Below are positions 9,415-16,724 of a stretch of DNA of 40,644 bases, one piece after another. Source of the DNA: a virus; IMG/VR virus record IMGVR_UViG_3300049846_002224, positions 1-40,644 of that record; one strand, written 5' to 3'. Both the position numbers and the translations under genes were made by a program. Below the pieces are notes generated by a model, which worked only from the letters and a program-made list of their open reading frames with translations, was not told the DNA's origin and ran no database searches. Position 1 is the stretch's first letter. Each line of letters begins with the position of its first letter.

Positions 9415-9936
9415 TCAGCCCCCTTCTCCGAAGTAGGTATCGGACAGTTCAAATCCAATCACCCACCAATACTTATTAAACTGCTTATCCCATTCTCTTA
9501 CACGTTCCATTTGGATATTCTCAAGCTGACAAGTGAAGAGATAAGGTTCGCCGTCGGTCATGTAGTCATATACATCAAGTGTGGGACCAGTTCTACCTAT
9601 GCTCTCCATCTTACCAGAGATTACATCATATATATCGCCAGAAAGATGAATACCAGTACTCTCGTCCTCAGCGAAGATATCAATGTAGATAGACCACTTG
9701 TATTCCTCTAAATTAGAACCCATCTCGATGTTCCAAGATCTCAAATCCTCTGTAGAAATACCGATCTTATTAGGTTTGATCTCAGTCTGAGGATCGATCT
9801 GCTCTGCAACAAGAGTTACAGGAAACTTAGACAAAGTAAGACTACCATTGAACCAGCCTAAATCAGAAAGGCTGTCATATAGCATATTGTAGAAATTGTC
9901 CTTGATTATTCTTCTTCTTAAACCTCCAACAATCAT
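9415..9936 (-). CDS. Probable tail terminator / tail completion protein
   Basis: A 173-residue protein placed after two connector-like genes, as the tail terminator is in HK97-like modules. It contains the alternating pattern (EYKWSIYIDIFAEDESTGIHLSGDIYD) common in these proteins: a long strand, an acidic loop, then a helix carrying DIYDVISGK. The terminator protein caps the tail tube and joins it to the head. The ATG at 9936 follows AAGGAG. The next tail gene would normally be the tail tube, but here the fibre cassette intervenes. Confidence 0.5.
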   Translation of the reverse strand: MIVGGLRRRIIKDNFYNMLYDSLSDLGWFNGSLTLSKFPVTLVAEQIDPQTEIKPNKIGISTEDLRSWNIEMGSNLEEYKWSIYIDIFAEDESTGIHLSGDIYDVISGKMESIGRTGPTLDVYDYMTDGEPYLFTCQLENIQMERVREWDKQFNKYWWVIGFELSDTYFGEGG

Positions 9937-9944
9937 GGCGCTCC

Positions 9945-10400
9945 TTACGATTCATCTACAGCTTGAGCGAATACTTCATAAACCGTAACGCTAAAAAGAC
10001 CAAGAGGTCTAGAATACTGAATGTTGTAGGTATTGCCGCCGATCAAAACCTCTGTGGCAGTTTCAACAGAAGCAAAATCTTCATCGAGAATAGTGATAAG
10101 AACTCGAGGGTTATTGAACTCACCAATAGGAGAACCAACCGCAGTTCTATCAATATACTCAACAGCACAATCGATCAGAACATCCTCATTTGTTGTTTCA
10201 TCGACAACAGTAGCAGTTAAGCTATAAGGCTTTCCAGAAGGATCTGTTCTACCTGAATAGGTTTTCTGAACAGGCCAACGGAAAGTCACCTTCTCTGCTA
10301 CAGCATTAGGTGAACCCATCTGCATAGTAGATTTAATAGCCTGTCTAAACTCGGCCGCGTCGAAACCAGCGCCAAAATTAGGATTACTTGGAACAGCCAT
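9945..10400 (-). CDS. Probable head closure / head-tail joining protein
   Basis: A 151-residue, beta-rich protein in the second position after the capsid module. It has the arrangement of short strands with a central ITILDEDF segment and a C-terminal YSRPLGLFSVTVYEVFAQ. Head-closure proteins form the ring below the adaptor and seal the filled capsid. The ATG at 10400 shares one base with the stop of the adaptor gene (TGATG); a GTG one codon earlier is also possible. The ribosome binding site is weak, so translational coupling is likely. The role is inferred mainly from order and size. Confidence 0.45.
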   Translation of the reverse strand: MAVPSNPNFGAGFDAAEFRQAIKSTMQMGSPNAVAEKVTFRWPVQKTYSGRTDPSGKPYSLTATVVDETTNEDVLIDCAVEYIDRTAVGSPIGEFNNPRVLITILDEDFASVETATEVLIGGNTYNIQYSRPLGLFSVTVYEVFAQAVDES

Positions 10401-10903
10401 CACGCACCAACCCAGTCAATGTAACCACTGTTGATCGCGTTCTGTCTCGCAATGTATGAATCAATATAAACCATATCTCTAGCAACACCAGTATCTGCAA
10501 GTCTCTGTAGAATATAGTTACGACGTTCAGTAAGATCCTCTAAAAGACCTTTTAAAACCTGACTAGATTTCTGTGTCTCATACTCTACAGAACCGGCCTT
10601 GGCACGGAATAGTGTATTGAGATTCTTAAGTTCATTTCTTAGAATTTGGATACCAGCATACATGATAATAAGTTGCTGTTGATCCCTACCCATAGCTGCA
10701 GCTGACGGATTATTGAGCGCCATGATCAATCCGTCAGACTCAGTCCAGCCTTCCATAAGCCCATCCAAATGGGCAGTCCAAAAAGCGTTTCTTAAATACG
10801 AGACCCAAGCTGTTGTACTTACGGTATCGTAAATGTCAGCACCTGGAGTATTTAATTCGCTTTGTAGGTCTTCGATAAGATCTTCTAAATCAACAGATGC
10901 CAT
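10400..10903 (-). CDS. Probable head-tail adaptor (connector) protein
   Basis: A 167-residue, mostly alpha-helical protein (helices around residues 5-17, 30-50, 68-95 and 100-140), the usual build of adaptor proteins that dock under the portal. It is the first small gene after the capsid group. Its ATG at 10903 has a very strong site, AGGAGGAG, and a putative phage promoter lies 28-44 bases upstream. No catalytic or metal-binding motif is seen. Confidence 0.5.
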   Translation of the reverse strand: MASVDLEDLIEDLQSELNTPGADIYDTVSTTAWVSYLRNAFWTAHLDGLMEGWTESDGLIMALNNPSAAAMGRDQQQLIIMYAGIQILRNELKNLNTLFRAKAGSVEYETQKSSQVLKGLLEDLTERRNYILQRLADTGVARDMVYIDSYIARQNAINSGYIDWVGA

Positions 10904-10930
10904 AAAAACTCCTCCTAGATATACATACTC

Positions 10931-10947
10931 TTATAGTATATATCGCC
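10931..10947 (-). promoter_or_regulatory. Putative phage sigma promoter (connector genes)
   Basis: Minus-strand GGCGATATATACTATAA, about 40 bases before the adaptor start. It combines the CGATA core with an AT-rich tail, like the other members of the set. Confidence 0.45.
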
Positions 10948-10949
10948 TC

Positions 10950-11456
10950 TTAGAGTTCTATGGTTTTCTTCACGCCTTCTTTTTGCCAGTCGTCAAAAAC
11001 CTTACCAGTTTTCTTAGCGACAACCTCGTCATAGCGGGCTTTAATGGCGCTAACCTTGGCTACTGTTAGATCAGAATCTTCATCTTCTGTGAGTTCCTTT
11101 AGACGTTCCATCACGAAAGGACTAGTAATTGTTTCTAGTTCCTTCTTAAGCTTAGGTGCTGTTAGCTTCAATAGTTCAGCAATTTCAGCTTCGGACTTTG
11201 TATTAGAGTTTGTCTTGATCTCTTCGTAGTCTTCTGCGGTATCAAATACTTTCACAGCGGATAGAGCTCCATTCTTGAAAAGGTCACCATCTGGACCATA
11301 GGCACGTTCTTGGTTGATACGGCGTTCCACAGCGGTAAGGTGGATCTTCTGGCCGGGGCCTACTCGAGTAGGAACTAGATTCCCACGAACATCATATACT
11401 AGAGGCCACACTTCGCCCTTGTTGCGGTTTTCCCACAATTCTTTTTCATCATTCAT
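10950..11456 (-). CDS. Virion-region protein of unknown function
   Basis: A 168-residue, strongly charged protein. Residues 1-45 contain a compact motif-like region (WPLVYDVRGNLVPTRVGPGQKIHLTAVERR) and residues 80-165 are helical with many Glu and Lys, probably coiled. The ATG at 11456 follows AAAGGAG. It lies between the major capsid terminator and the connector genes, with its own putative promoter at 11489-11506. In many phages this slot holds a small capsid accessory or head-tail protein with a helix-extension-helix part. I do not recognise the family. Confidence 0.5.
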   Translation of the reverse strand: MNDEKELWENRNKGEVWPLVYDVRGNLVPTRVGPGQKIHLTAVERRINQERAYGPDGDLFKNGALSAVKVFDTAEDYEEIKTNSNTKSEAEIAELLKLTAPKLKKELETITSPFVMERLKELTEDEDSDLTVAKVSAIKARYDEVVAKKTGKVFDDWQKEGVKKTIEL

Positions 11457-11488
11457 ATCTTTTCTCCTTTAAATAGAACAAGTGATTC

Positions 11489-11506
11489 CTATATTATACA
11501 TCGACA
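11489..11506 (-). promoter_or_regulatory. Putative phage sigma promoter (after capsid terminator)
   Basis: Minus-strand TGTCGATGTATAATATAG, about 35-50 bases before the start at 11456 and directly behind the capsid terminator. It also contains TATAAT, so a host-type -10 cannot be excluded, but no matching -35 is present. Confidence 0.5.
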
Positions 11507-11525
11507 CTTGCTATAAAAATGACAA

Positions 11526-11547
11526 ACCCCCCGGCGAACCGGAGGGT
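11526..11547 (-). terminator. Rho-independent terminator after the major capsid gene
   Basis: The minus strand has ACCCTCCGG-TTCG-CCGGGGGGT, a nine-base-pair stem (one G-T pair) with a TTCG tetraloop, followed by T-rich sequence. It lies 29 bases beyond the capsid stop codon. Confidence 0.85.
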
Positions 11548-11575
11548 AAGTCTCACCACTAGGATGTAAAACCTA

Positions 11576-12514
11576 TCAAGGTTCCTGTGTACCGTCAACG
11601 ATGCGACGAACGCGGTCGGGACGAGTAACAGCAACACCATAGGACATACGGTAGATGTAGTGCCAGATCCAGTTGTCATCTTCGATGAAGGACTTTGTCT
11701 CTGGACCACCGAAGAACGCAGTCTTACCTGCATTACGACCGATAACCCATAGTTCGTTAGCTGGGAAGTATGAATTTCCATCAGCATCTAGGTAGTTCTT
11801 TAGAGTGATAATGTTAGCCTGACGGTAGGCACCTACAACGCCACGACGAAGAAGATCTTCGTTTGTCTGTGGAGTGTAAAGAGCGTAAGTGTTGTCTACA
11901 GTTAGGGCATCAACAATCTTGTCAGTCATTGTGTGACGTCCAACAATTGTTACTTCGTCATTCAGAGAAGCATCCTTTACAGCTGCTAGAGCTGAGTTAA
12001 GGGTAGCTAGTGAAAGACCTGAAGAAGCAACGTATGAAGGATGGCCTACGCCAACAGCTGCCTGGAAAGTTGAAAGAACACGGTTGTTGATCTCAGCGTC
12101 AAGACGTTGCTGACCTAGAGTTACTAGGGTGTCAGCTGTCTCTGCGAAGTTAAGAGCTAGACGGTTCTCTGATTCCACAACGTGGAAACCTAGGAAGTCT
12201 TGCTCAATCTCCATAACCTCACTGTGTAGTGTGCTCTCTTCAATGTAACCGTTAAGAGCTGTATGGTAAGCCTTTAGACCACGAGTTTCCTTGATTGTTG
12301 AACGACCGTTGATAGCAACACGCTCTACATCGGTGAACAGGTCAACGATGTTCTCATGTTCGAAACCTTCGTAGATTTCCTCAGAAATAGCCTGGGCCAT
12401 TTCCTTGCGCCATGCGGGATCATCAAACTTTTGCTGGGCCTCGGCGTTAAGACGTGCCTTGGCTGCCTCAAGTTCTTCTAGTACTGGATCTTTTGTTTTG
12501 AATAGTGTACTCAT
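11576..12514 (-). CDS. Major capsid protein, HK97-like
   Basis: A 312-residue protein that follows protease, scaffold and decoration genes. Features typical of HK97-fold capsid proteins in actinophage-type genomes are a charged helical N-terminal arm (residues 10-50), then the long E-loop region and a C-terminal A-domain with segments such as NELWVIGRNAGKTAFFG and WHYIYRMSYGVAVTRPDRV. About 500 copies form the head shell. The ATG at 12514 follows GAGGGGGTG. The gene ends in one of the two strongest terminators in the window. No obvious protease cleavage site can be assigned, and no Lys-Asn crosslink pair is claimed. Confidence 0.85.
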   Translation of the reverse strand: MSTLFKTKDPVLEELEAAKARLNAEAQQKFDDPAWRKEMAQAISEEIYEGFEHENIVDLFTDVERVAINGRSTIKETRGLKAYHTALNGYIEESTLHSEVMEIEQDFLGFHVVESENRLALNFAETADTLVTLGQQRLDAEINNRVLSTFQAAVGVGHPSYVASSGLSLATLNSALAAVKDASLNDEVTIVGRHTMTDKIVDALTVDNTYALYTPQTNEDLLRRGVVGAYRQANIITLKNYLDADGNSYFPANELWVIGRNAGKTAFFGGPETKSFIEDDNWIWHYIYRMSYGVAVTRPDRVRRIVDGTQEP

Positions 12515-12533
12515 TTTACTAAGACACCCCCTC

Positions 12534-13103
12534 TCAGAAGTTTAGGACACATTCAACTGTGTCAGTTGCTGCGTCAATTGCTGTAACAACGAGCCAAGCT
12601 TCTGCGGCGTCTGATGTCTCTGCCCAGTAACCATCGGTATCGTCGCCGGTACCTGGTGTTAGGAAGTTACCAACAGCAACAGTAGGAGTAGCAATGCTTA
12701 CGCCAGCTACCATTACTCGTGCTAGAGGATAATCAGTACGTGTTAGGAAAGTATCGTCGGAAGTGTTCTTGTAGCCCACCTTTACAGTGTTCTCACCAGA
12801 AACAACCTGTACAGCCTTACCAGCTGGGACTGTGTCCGCATCAGAGTAAGTATTAATTACTGTATCAAGGCCATCCATACGGAACTGCTCGTATACTAGG
12901 ATTCCACCCTGTCCACCGAAAGGCTTGTCTTGTGCGCCTGTAGCTAGTTCTACATAAGCACGACCTAGGCCGTCATCTTCGCCTGTTACTACAACAGGTA
13001 CACCCTGTGGCAATGGATCAGATGTTGGGTCTAGAACGTAGCGACCTGCACGCTCAGTGTGACGGGGAGAACGAATGAACCAGAAATTTCTTAGACCAAT
13101 CAT
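12534..13103 (-). CDS. Probable capsid decoration protein
   Basis: A 189-residue beta-rich, Gly/Thr/Asp-rich protein located between scaffold and major capsid genes, the usual place of head decoration (stabilisation) proteins. It lacks Cys and has an N-terminal strand followed by an acidic loop region (TSDPLPQGVPVVVTGEDDG). The ATG at 13103 follows AAAGGAG. Decoration proteins bind the expanded capsid and hold it together against internal pressure. No specific family is recognised, so the assignment depends on position and composition. Confidence 0.5.
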   Translation of the reverse strand: MIGLRNFWFIRSPRHTERAGRYVLDPTSDPLPQGVPVVVTGEDDGLGRAYVELATGAQDKPFGGQGGILVYEQFRMDGLDTVINTYSDADTVPAGKAVQVVSGENTVKVGYKNTSDDTFLTRTDYPLARVMVAGVSIATPTVAVGNFLTPGTGDDTDGYWAETSDAAEAWLVVTAIDAATDTVECVLNF

Positions 13104-13115
13104 TTAATTCTCCTT

Positions 13116-13859
13116 TCAGATTCTCTTGACATTGTAACCAGCGTTACGGGCCGCGAAGATATTCTTCATATCATCACGTACGCTTTCGCCAGCTTTGTCA
13201 GTGCGAGTATTGTTCATTGCGGTGTCAAGCTTGGCATTTTCTACCTTGCCTTCACCGTCATTGGAAGCAACGATCTTTGTTGACTTGAAGCCCTCTACGA
13301 CAGCCTCAAATGTTTCAGTATCCATCGCAATCCAGCGATCCATGTTTTCATCGATGTATGTCTCTTCTAGGTTTGAGTTCTCTACTAGAGCAGAACGACG
13401 CTCTGCTTTAACTGCCTCTAGGTAAGAAGCAATTTCCTGTAGTTCAACTTCGTTCTCTAGATATGAGATCACGTCGGCTAGTTGTGCTTCAGCAGCGCCT
13501 TTAGCATTTAGAGCCTCGTCTAGTTGTGCTTGTACTGCTGCAACACGGGCATCGCCTTCAGCCTTAGCTTCAGCGACACGGGTGTCAACTTCTCCCTCGG
13601 CTAGATCAGACTTAATTTTGTCTAGTTCTGCCTGAATTGGGGCAACAGCAGCGTTAACTGCAGCGTCTACATCTTCTTGAGTAAATTCTTTTTCCATGTC
13701 ACCCCCTTCTTGGGAATCTTGATCAGCTTCGTCAGCCGTATCATTACAAATAGGACAATTGACCTTGTGGTTTTCAACTATCTCCGCAAAGTCAGCATCA
13801 GACATACCGTCAGGCTTACTTGAGATAAGTTCATCATGTTGCTTACGAAGTTCATCCAT
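13116..13859 (-). CDS. Capsid scaffolding protein with a second internal start
   Basis: A 247-residue acidic protein. Residues 60-150 are a long coiled coil (DKIKSDLAEGEVDTRVAEA and onward), the hallmark of scaffolding proteins, which guide capsid assembly and are then removed by the prohead protease. The N-terminal 54 residues are different in character and hold a CPIC pair that could bind metal. An ATG at 13697 (Met55) is preceded by an excellent AAGGGGGTG, so a shorter scaffold of 193 residues starting MEKEFTQEDV is probably made as well. The upstream start at 13859 has a weaker site. Confidence 0.7.
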   Translation of the reverse strand: MDELRKQHDELISSKPDGMSDADFAEIVENHKVNCPICNDTADEADQDSQEGGDMEKEFTQEDVDAAVNAAVAPIQAELDKIKSDLAEGEVDTRVAEAKAEGDARVAAVQAQLDEALNAKGAAEAQLADVISYLENEVELQEIASYLEAVKAERRSALVENSNLEETYIDENMDRWIAMDTETFEAVVEGFKSTKIVASNDGEGKVENAKLDTAMNNTRTDKAGESVRDDMKNIFAARNAGYNVKRI

Positions 13860-13877
13860 AGTAATAACCCTTTCTGT

Positions 13878-13895
13878 CTAATAAAAGTATCGGCA
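13878..13895 (-). promoter_or_regulatory. Putative phage sigma promoter (scaffold/capsid genes)
   Basis: Minus-strand TGCCGATACTTTTATTAG, about 20-35 bases before the scaffold start. The GCCGATA core is identical to the first seven bases of the WhiG/FliA -10 consensus. Confidence 0.5.
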
Positions 13896-13919
13896 TATAA
13901 AATAAAAAAGCTATTATTT

Positions 13920-14684
13920 TTATTTTACTTCCGTAAACTTCTTTAACTGTAGTTCAAGCATCATAGCTTCCCACGAAGATGGATTTGCCTCGGGGAAAGC
14001 ATTAGCAATAGATTTAATCTGCTCATGAGCTTCATCTTCATTGATAAGATTAGAGATTTCATTAACTCTAGCTTGCTTCCAACCTGGGCGGTTAGGAGGT
14101 AGAATCAAAGCCCCACCAAGGAAGTGAGGATTATTGATCTGACGGCTAGATGAATGTTCTCTCATGTGGGCACAGTAACTATCGTGATCTGGACCCATGT
14201 ATTGAAAAGTCTCGCCACATGCTGATTCCGAACCAACACAAGTAACTGACTCACCAACGCATTCCATTGAGATAGAAAGCATGCCAGACTCAAAAGCAGC
14301 CTGAACTTTCTTCATTGTCTCAGGAAAGTAATATCTCCAATAAGCCCCAAGTACCTCGATGAAAGGATTGAGTACAGGGCCATCTGTTGGATAAACCATT
14401 TCGGAAGCGACGAAAGTTCCAACGATCTCATTAGAATGGTGATCGATGTTCATAGGTGTATGACTGATAGTGGGCTGGGCCATTAGAAGATCATTGAACT
14501 GCCAAAGCTGACCGTTGCTATTAGCGTTATCGGCTTCAACATACTTACCAACAATCCACTTGATAGCTTCATTCTTGATAATGTGATCAGAAGCCCACTC
14601 TGAAGCAATATCTTTAGAGTCGTCAATAAGAACAGCTGGAGTAGTTATAAAGAATGATCTTTTGCCCTCAGTTAAAATAGTCAT
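13920..14684 (-). CDS. Prohead protease
   Basis: A 254-residue serine protease of the prohead type. The catalytic layout is visible: a His in MNIDHHSNEIVGTF (residues 78-91) and a Ser in GMLSISMEC (residues 134-142), the HxxxxxVG and S-x-S-M pattern of capsid maturation proteases. Four Cys and two His around residues 142-172 could form a zinc or structural site, an unusual addition. The enzyme degrades the scaffold and trims capsid proteins inside the immature head. The ATG at 14684 follows AAGGTGGAG. It lies between portal and scaffold genes, the canonical order. Confidence 0.82.
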   Translation of the reverse strand: MTILTEGKRSFFITTPAVLIDDSKDIASEWASDHIIKNEAIKWIVGKYVEADNANSNGQLWQFNDLLMAQPTISHTPMNIDHHSNEIVGTFVASEMVYPTDGPVLNPFIEVLGAYWRYYFPETMKKVQAAFESGMLSISMECVGESVTCVGSESACGETFQYMGPDHDSYCAHMREHSSSRQINNPHFLGGALILPPNRPGWKQARVNEISNLINEDEAHEQIKSIANAFPEANPSSWEAMMLELQLKKFTEVK

Positions 14685-14698
14685 ACTCCACCTTTCAT

Positions 14699-16390
14699 TT
14701 ATTCCGTCTTCTTATTTTTCGTCTGATTTCCAGGGATTCCAGCTTTTTTGTCGGTTGGGTTGAATGAGTCTTGGTTTGCGCCGCCACCATTCTTGTTACC
14801 GCCACCTAGACGACCATCAACCTTTGGATCACCAGTAGTGTTGCCTCCAGGCGCAGCTGCTCCAGGAGCAACAGGGGGATCAAAAACATCCGAGTATTCA
14901 TCGTCTTCCTTTCTTTTCTTCTCAGCTTCATCCTCAAGAGAGATGTCAACTTCAGCAAGAACAGTCTCGTGAGATAGCTGGTTCATAGCGAACAGGTCGA
15001 AGATGTACTGTGCGTAGTGAGGATCGAAATCTAGAGCGATACGACGTGGATAGAAGCACATATCAGGTTCTTCAATAAGCTTATCGTTCTTCTCCCAGAT
15101 CTTGTCGAACACATTGTCCATAACTAGATCACGGATATTGTCACGACGGGCTTCCATCGTAGAAGCAATAATCTTGAAAAGACCAGGAGAGTTATCTGTC
15201 GCAGTACCTGAAGAATAGTTACCAGTAGATAGGATCTGGAAAAGACGTGAAGTGATTCTAGAATCCAAATTGTTGTAACGTTCAGGTCGAAGAGTATTAT
15301 CAGTCTTTCTAGTGATAATCTCGATATCGATACGGTGATCGGAAACAATGATTGGAATACGAGCAGAGTTCTGAACCTGAGCACCGGCCGCTTGAATTTC
15401 TGCCTGAGTAGCAGGGCGCTTCTCGTCACCCTTCTTCACTAGAAGAATAGCATTCAGATTACCAAGAATGTCAGCACGGTCCATTTCTCTAAGGTTGTGC
15501 TTCATGTCAAGAAGTTCAAAAACTGAACGTAGACGCACATCAGCGAAAGCCTGGTACTGAGGACGAGAAGCTGTAATACGGAAAACATTCTCCGGATTCA
15601 GAACAAAAAGTCTGCGCTTCAAATCAGAACGGATACCTGTAATATCAGCAATTCTACGCTCCTCTTCAAGAGAGCAATCGTATTTCTTCAAGATAAGCTG
15701 AGATACGATAAGGTCGGAACTATTGTTACCAGCCAAAGTTTCTTCTAGAGCAGGAGCTTCTGACTTATCGGCAATGTAAACAAGTTCCTCTTGGTTGAAC
15801 ATGAAGTTTCCAACAGGAACAACCTTACAAGGATCTAGAATAGTAATACCTTTAGGTACAGTAAGCTGCTTGTAAACCTTCTTCTTCTTGACGCCATTGT
15901 CAGACTTGCCCTTAACCTTGTAGTCTTTACGTTCCCAAACAACGGCAACATAGCACTGAGATAGAATAAAGACCTCGCGCCAAATCTCACGCAATCTCTG
16001 CGGAAGGTTCATATCATCTGCGATCTGATTCCAAATACTAGCTTCGTCTGTATCTTCTACCTCTATCGCAATACGTTTAAAAGCAAGCTGTTCCGTAGTC
16101 TCTACAGCGTTAGAAACGATATCATCATCTCTAGCAGCAGCAGCAGCTGTACGGAACTCATCAAAGATATTAGTAGGAGAAACATATTTGTTTTGATTAA
16201 CCAAACCACCCGGACGGTTCGTGCCCTTGAATTCAGCCACCCAATTCTTAAGCTTTGCAAACTCTGGATACTGGTTCTTAATAGCATTTCTAACTTCTTC
16301 ATCTGGAATATCTGTTTCGTTGAGCATAAGGATATCGCCCTTATCAAGCTCAAGTTCCTCTACTATATTTGCTCCAGTATCTCTATCCAT
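14699..16390 (-). CDS. Portal protein
   Basis: A 563-residue protein that directly follows the terminase genes (one small gene between) and precedes the prohead protease. It has the usual portal build: an N-terminal alpha/beta part, a central wing, a long stem helix (about residues 290-320), a crown region, and a disordered C-terminal tail rich in Gly, Asn, Pro and Lys (residues about 495-563). Twelve copies form the ring through which DNA enters and leaves the head. The ATG at 16390 follows GAGAGGT. The Gly/Asn-rich tail is long and may be exposed inside the head. Confidence 0.85.
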   Translation of the reverse strand: MDRDTGANIVEELELDKGDILMLNETDIPDEEVRNAIKNQYPEFAKLKNWVAEFKGTNRPGGLVNQNKYVSPTNIFDEFRTAAAAARDDDIVSNAVETTEQLAFKRIAIEVEDTDEASIWNQIADDMNLPQRLREIWREVFILSQCYVAVVWERKDYKVKGKSDNGVKKKKVYKQLTVPKGITILDPCKVVPVGNFMFNQEELVYIADKSEAPALEETLAGNNSSDLIVSQLILKKYDCSLEEERRIADITGIRSDLKRRLFVLNPENVFRITASRPQYQAFADVRLRSVFELLDMKHNLREMDRADILGNLNAILLVKKGDEKRPATQAEIQAAGAQVQNSARIPIIVSDHRIDIEIITRKTDNTLRPERYNNLDSRITSRLFQILSTGNYSSGTATDNSPGLFKIIASTMEARRDNIRDLVMDNVFDKIWEKNDKLIEEPDMCFYPRRIALDFDPHYAQYIFDLFAMNQLSHETVLAEVDISLEDEAEKKRKEDDEYSDVFDPPVAPGAAAPGGNTTGDPKVDGRLGGGNKNGGGANQDSFNPTDKKAGIPGNQTKNKKTE

Positions 16391-16400
16391 TACAAACCTC

Positions 16401-16691
16401 TCATCTAGTTAGATCAAACTCAAACTGGTTAGCGGCAATAAGTCTACTATAAATCTTGAACTGTCTCTCAACCTCAGTTAAGAATGGATCAATCTCATCG
16501 ATTCTAAATCTAACGATTTCATTGATAGATGATCTAATTGCAAGATTTCTCATCAGCGATGCTCGAGCTGAATAGGCTGAAAGAAGCTTGAGAACATCTC
16601 TTGCATCTTCCGCTTCGTGAAATGAAAACATTTCCTTCAAGTAACCTATAAGTTCTGGTCGCCATTCTTTTAGAACTTCATCTGAATTCAA
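16401..16691 (-). CDS. Small helical protein between terminase and portal
   Basis: A 96-residue protein, almost entirely alpha-helical and charged, no Cys. It starts at TTG (16691) behind AAAGG at a good distance; no ATG is available in frame near the ribosome binding site. It lies between the terminase large subunit and portal genes, with a putative phage promoter at 16708-16722 overlapping its leader. The position suggests a packaging or portal-assembly accessory protein, but no family is recognised. Confidence 0.55.
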   Translation of the reverse strand: MNSDEVLKEWRPELIGYLKEMFSFHEAEDARDVLKLLSAYSARASLMRNLAIRSSINEIVRFRIDEIDPFLTEVERQFKIYSRLIAANQFEFDLTR

Positions 16692-16707
16692 ATTAAATAC
16701 CTTTCTT

Positions 16708-16722
16708 CCTTATCTAACGACA
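16708..16722 (-). promoter_or_regulatory. Putative phage sigma promoter (portal operon)
   Basis: Minus-strand TGTCGTTAGATAAGG in the 33-base gap between the terminase stop codon and the small gene at 16691. The gap is short, so the transcript leader would be very brief; this is one of the weaker members of the set. Confidence 0.35.
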
Positions 16723-16724
16723 TT

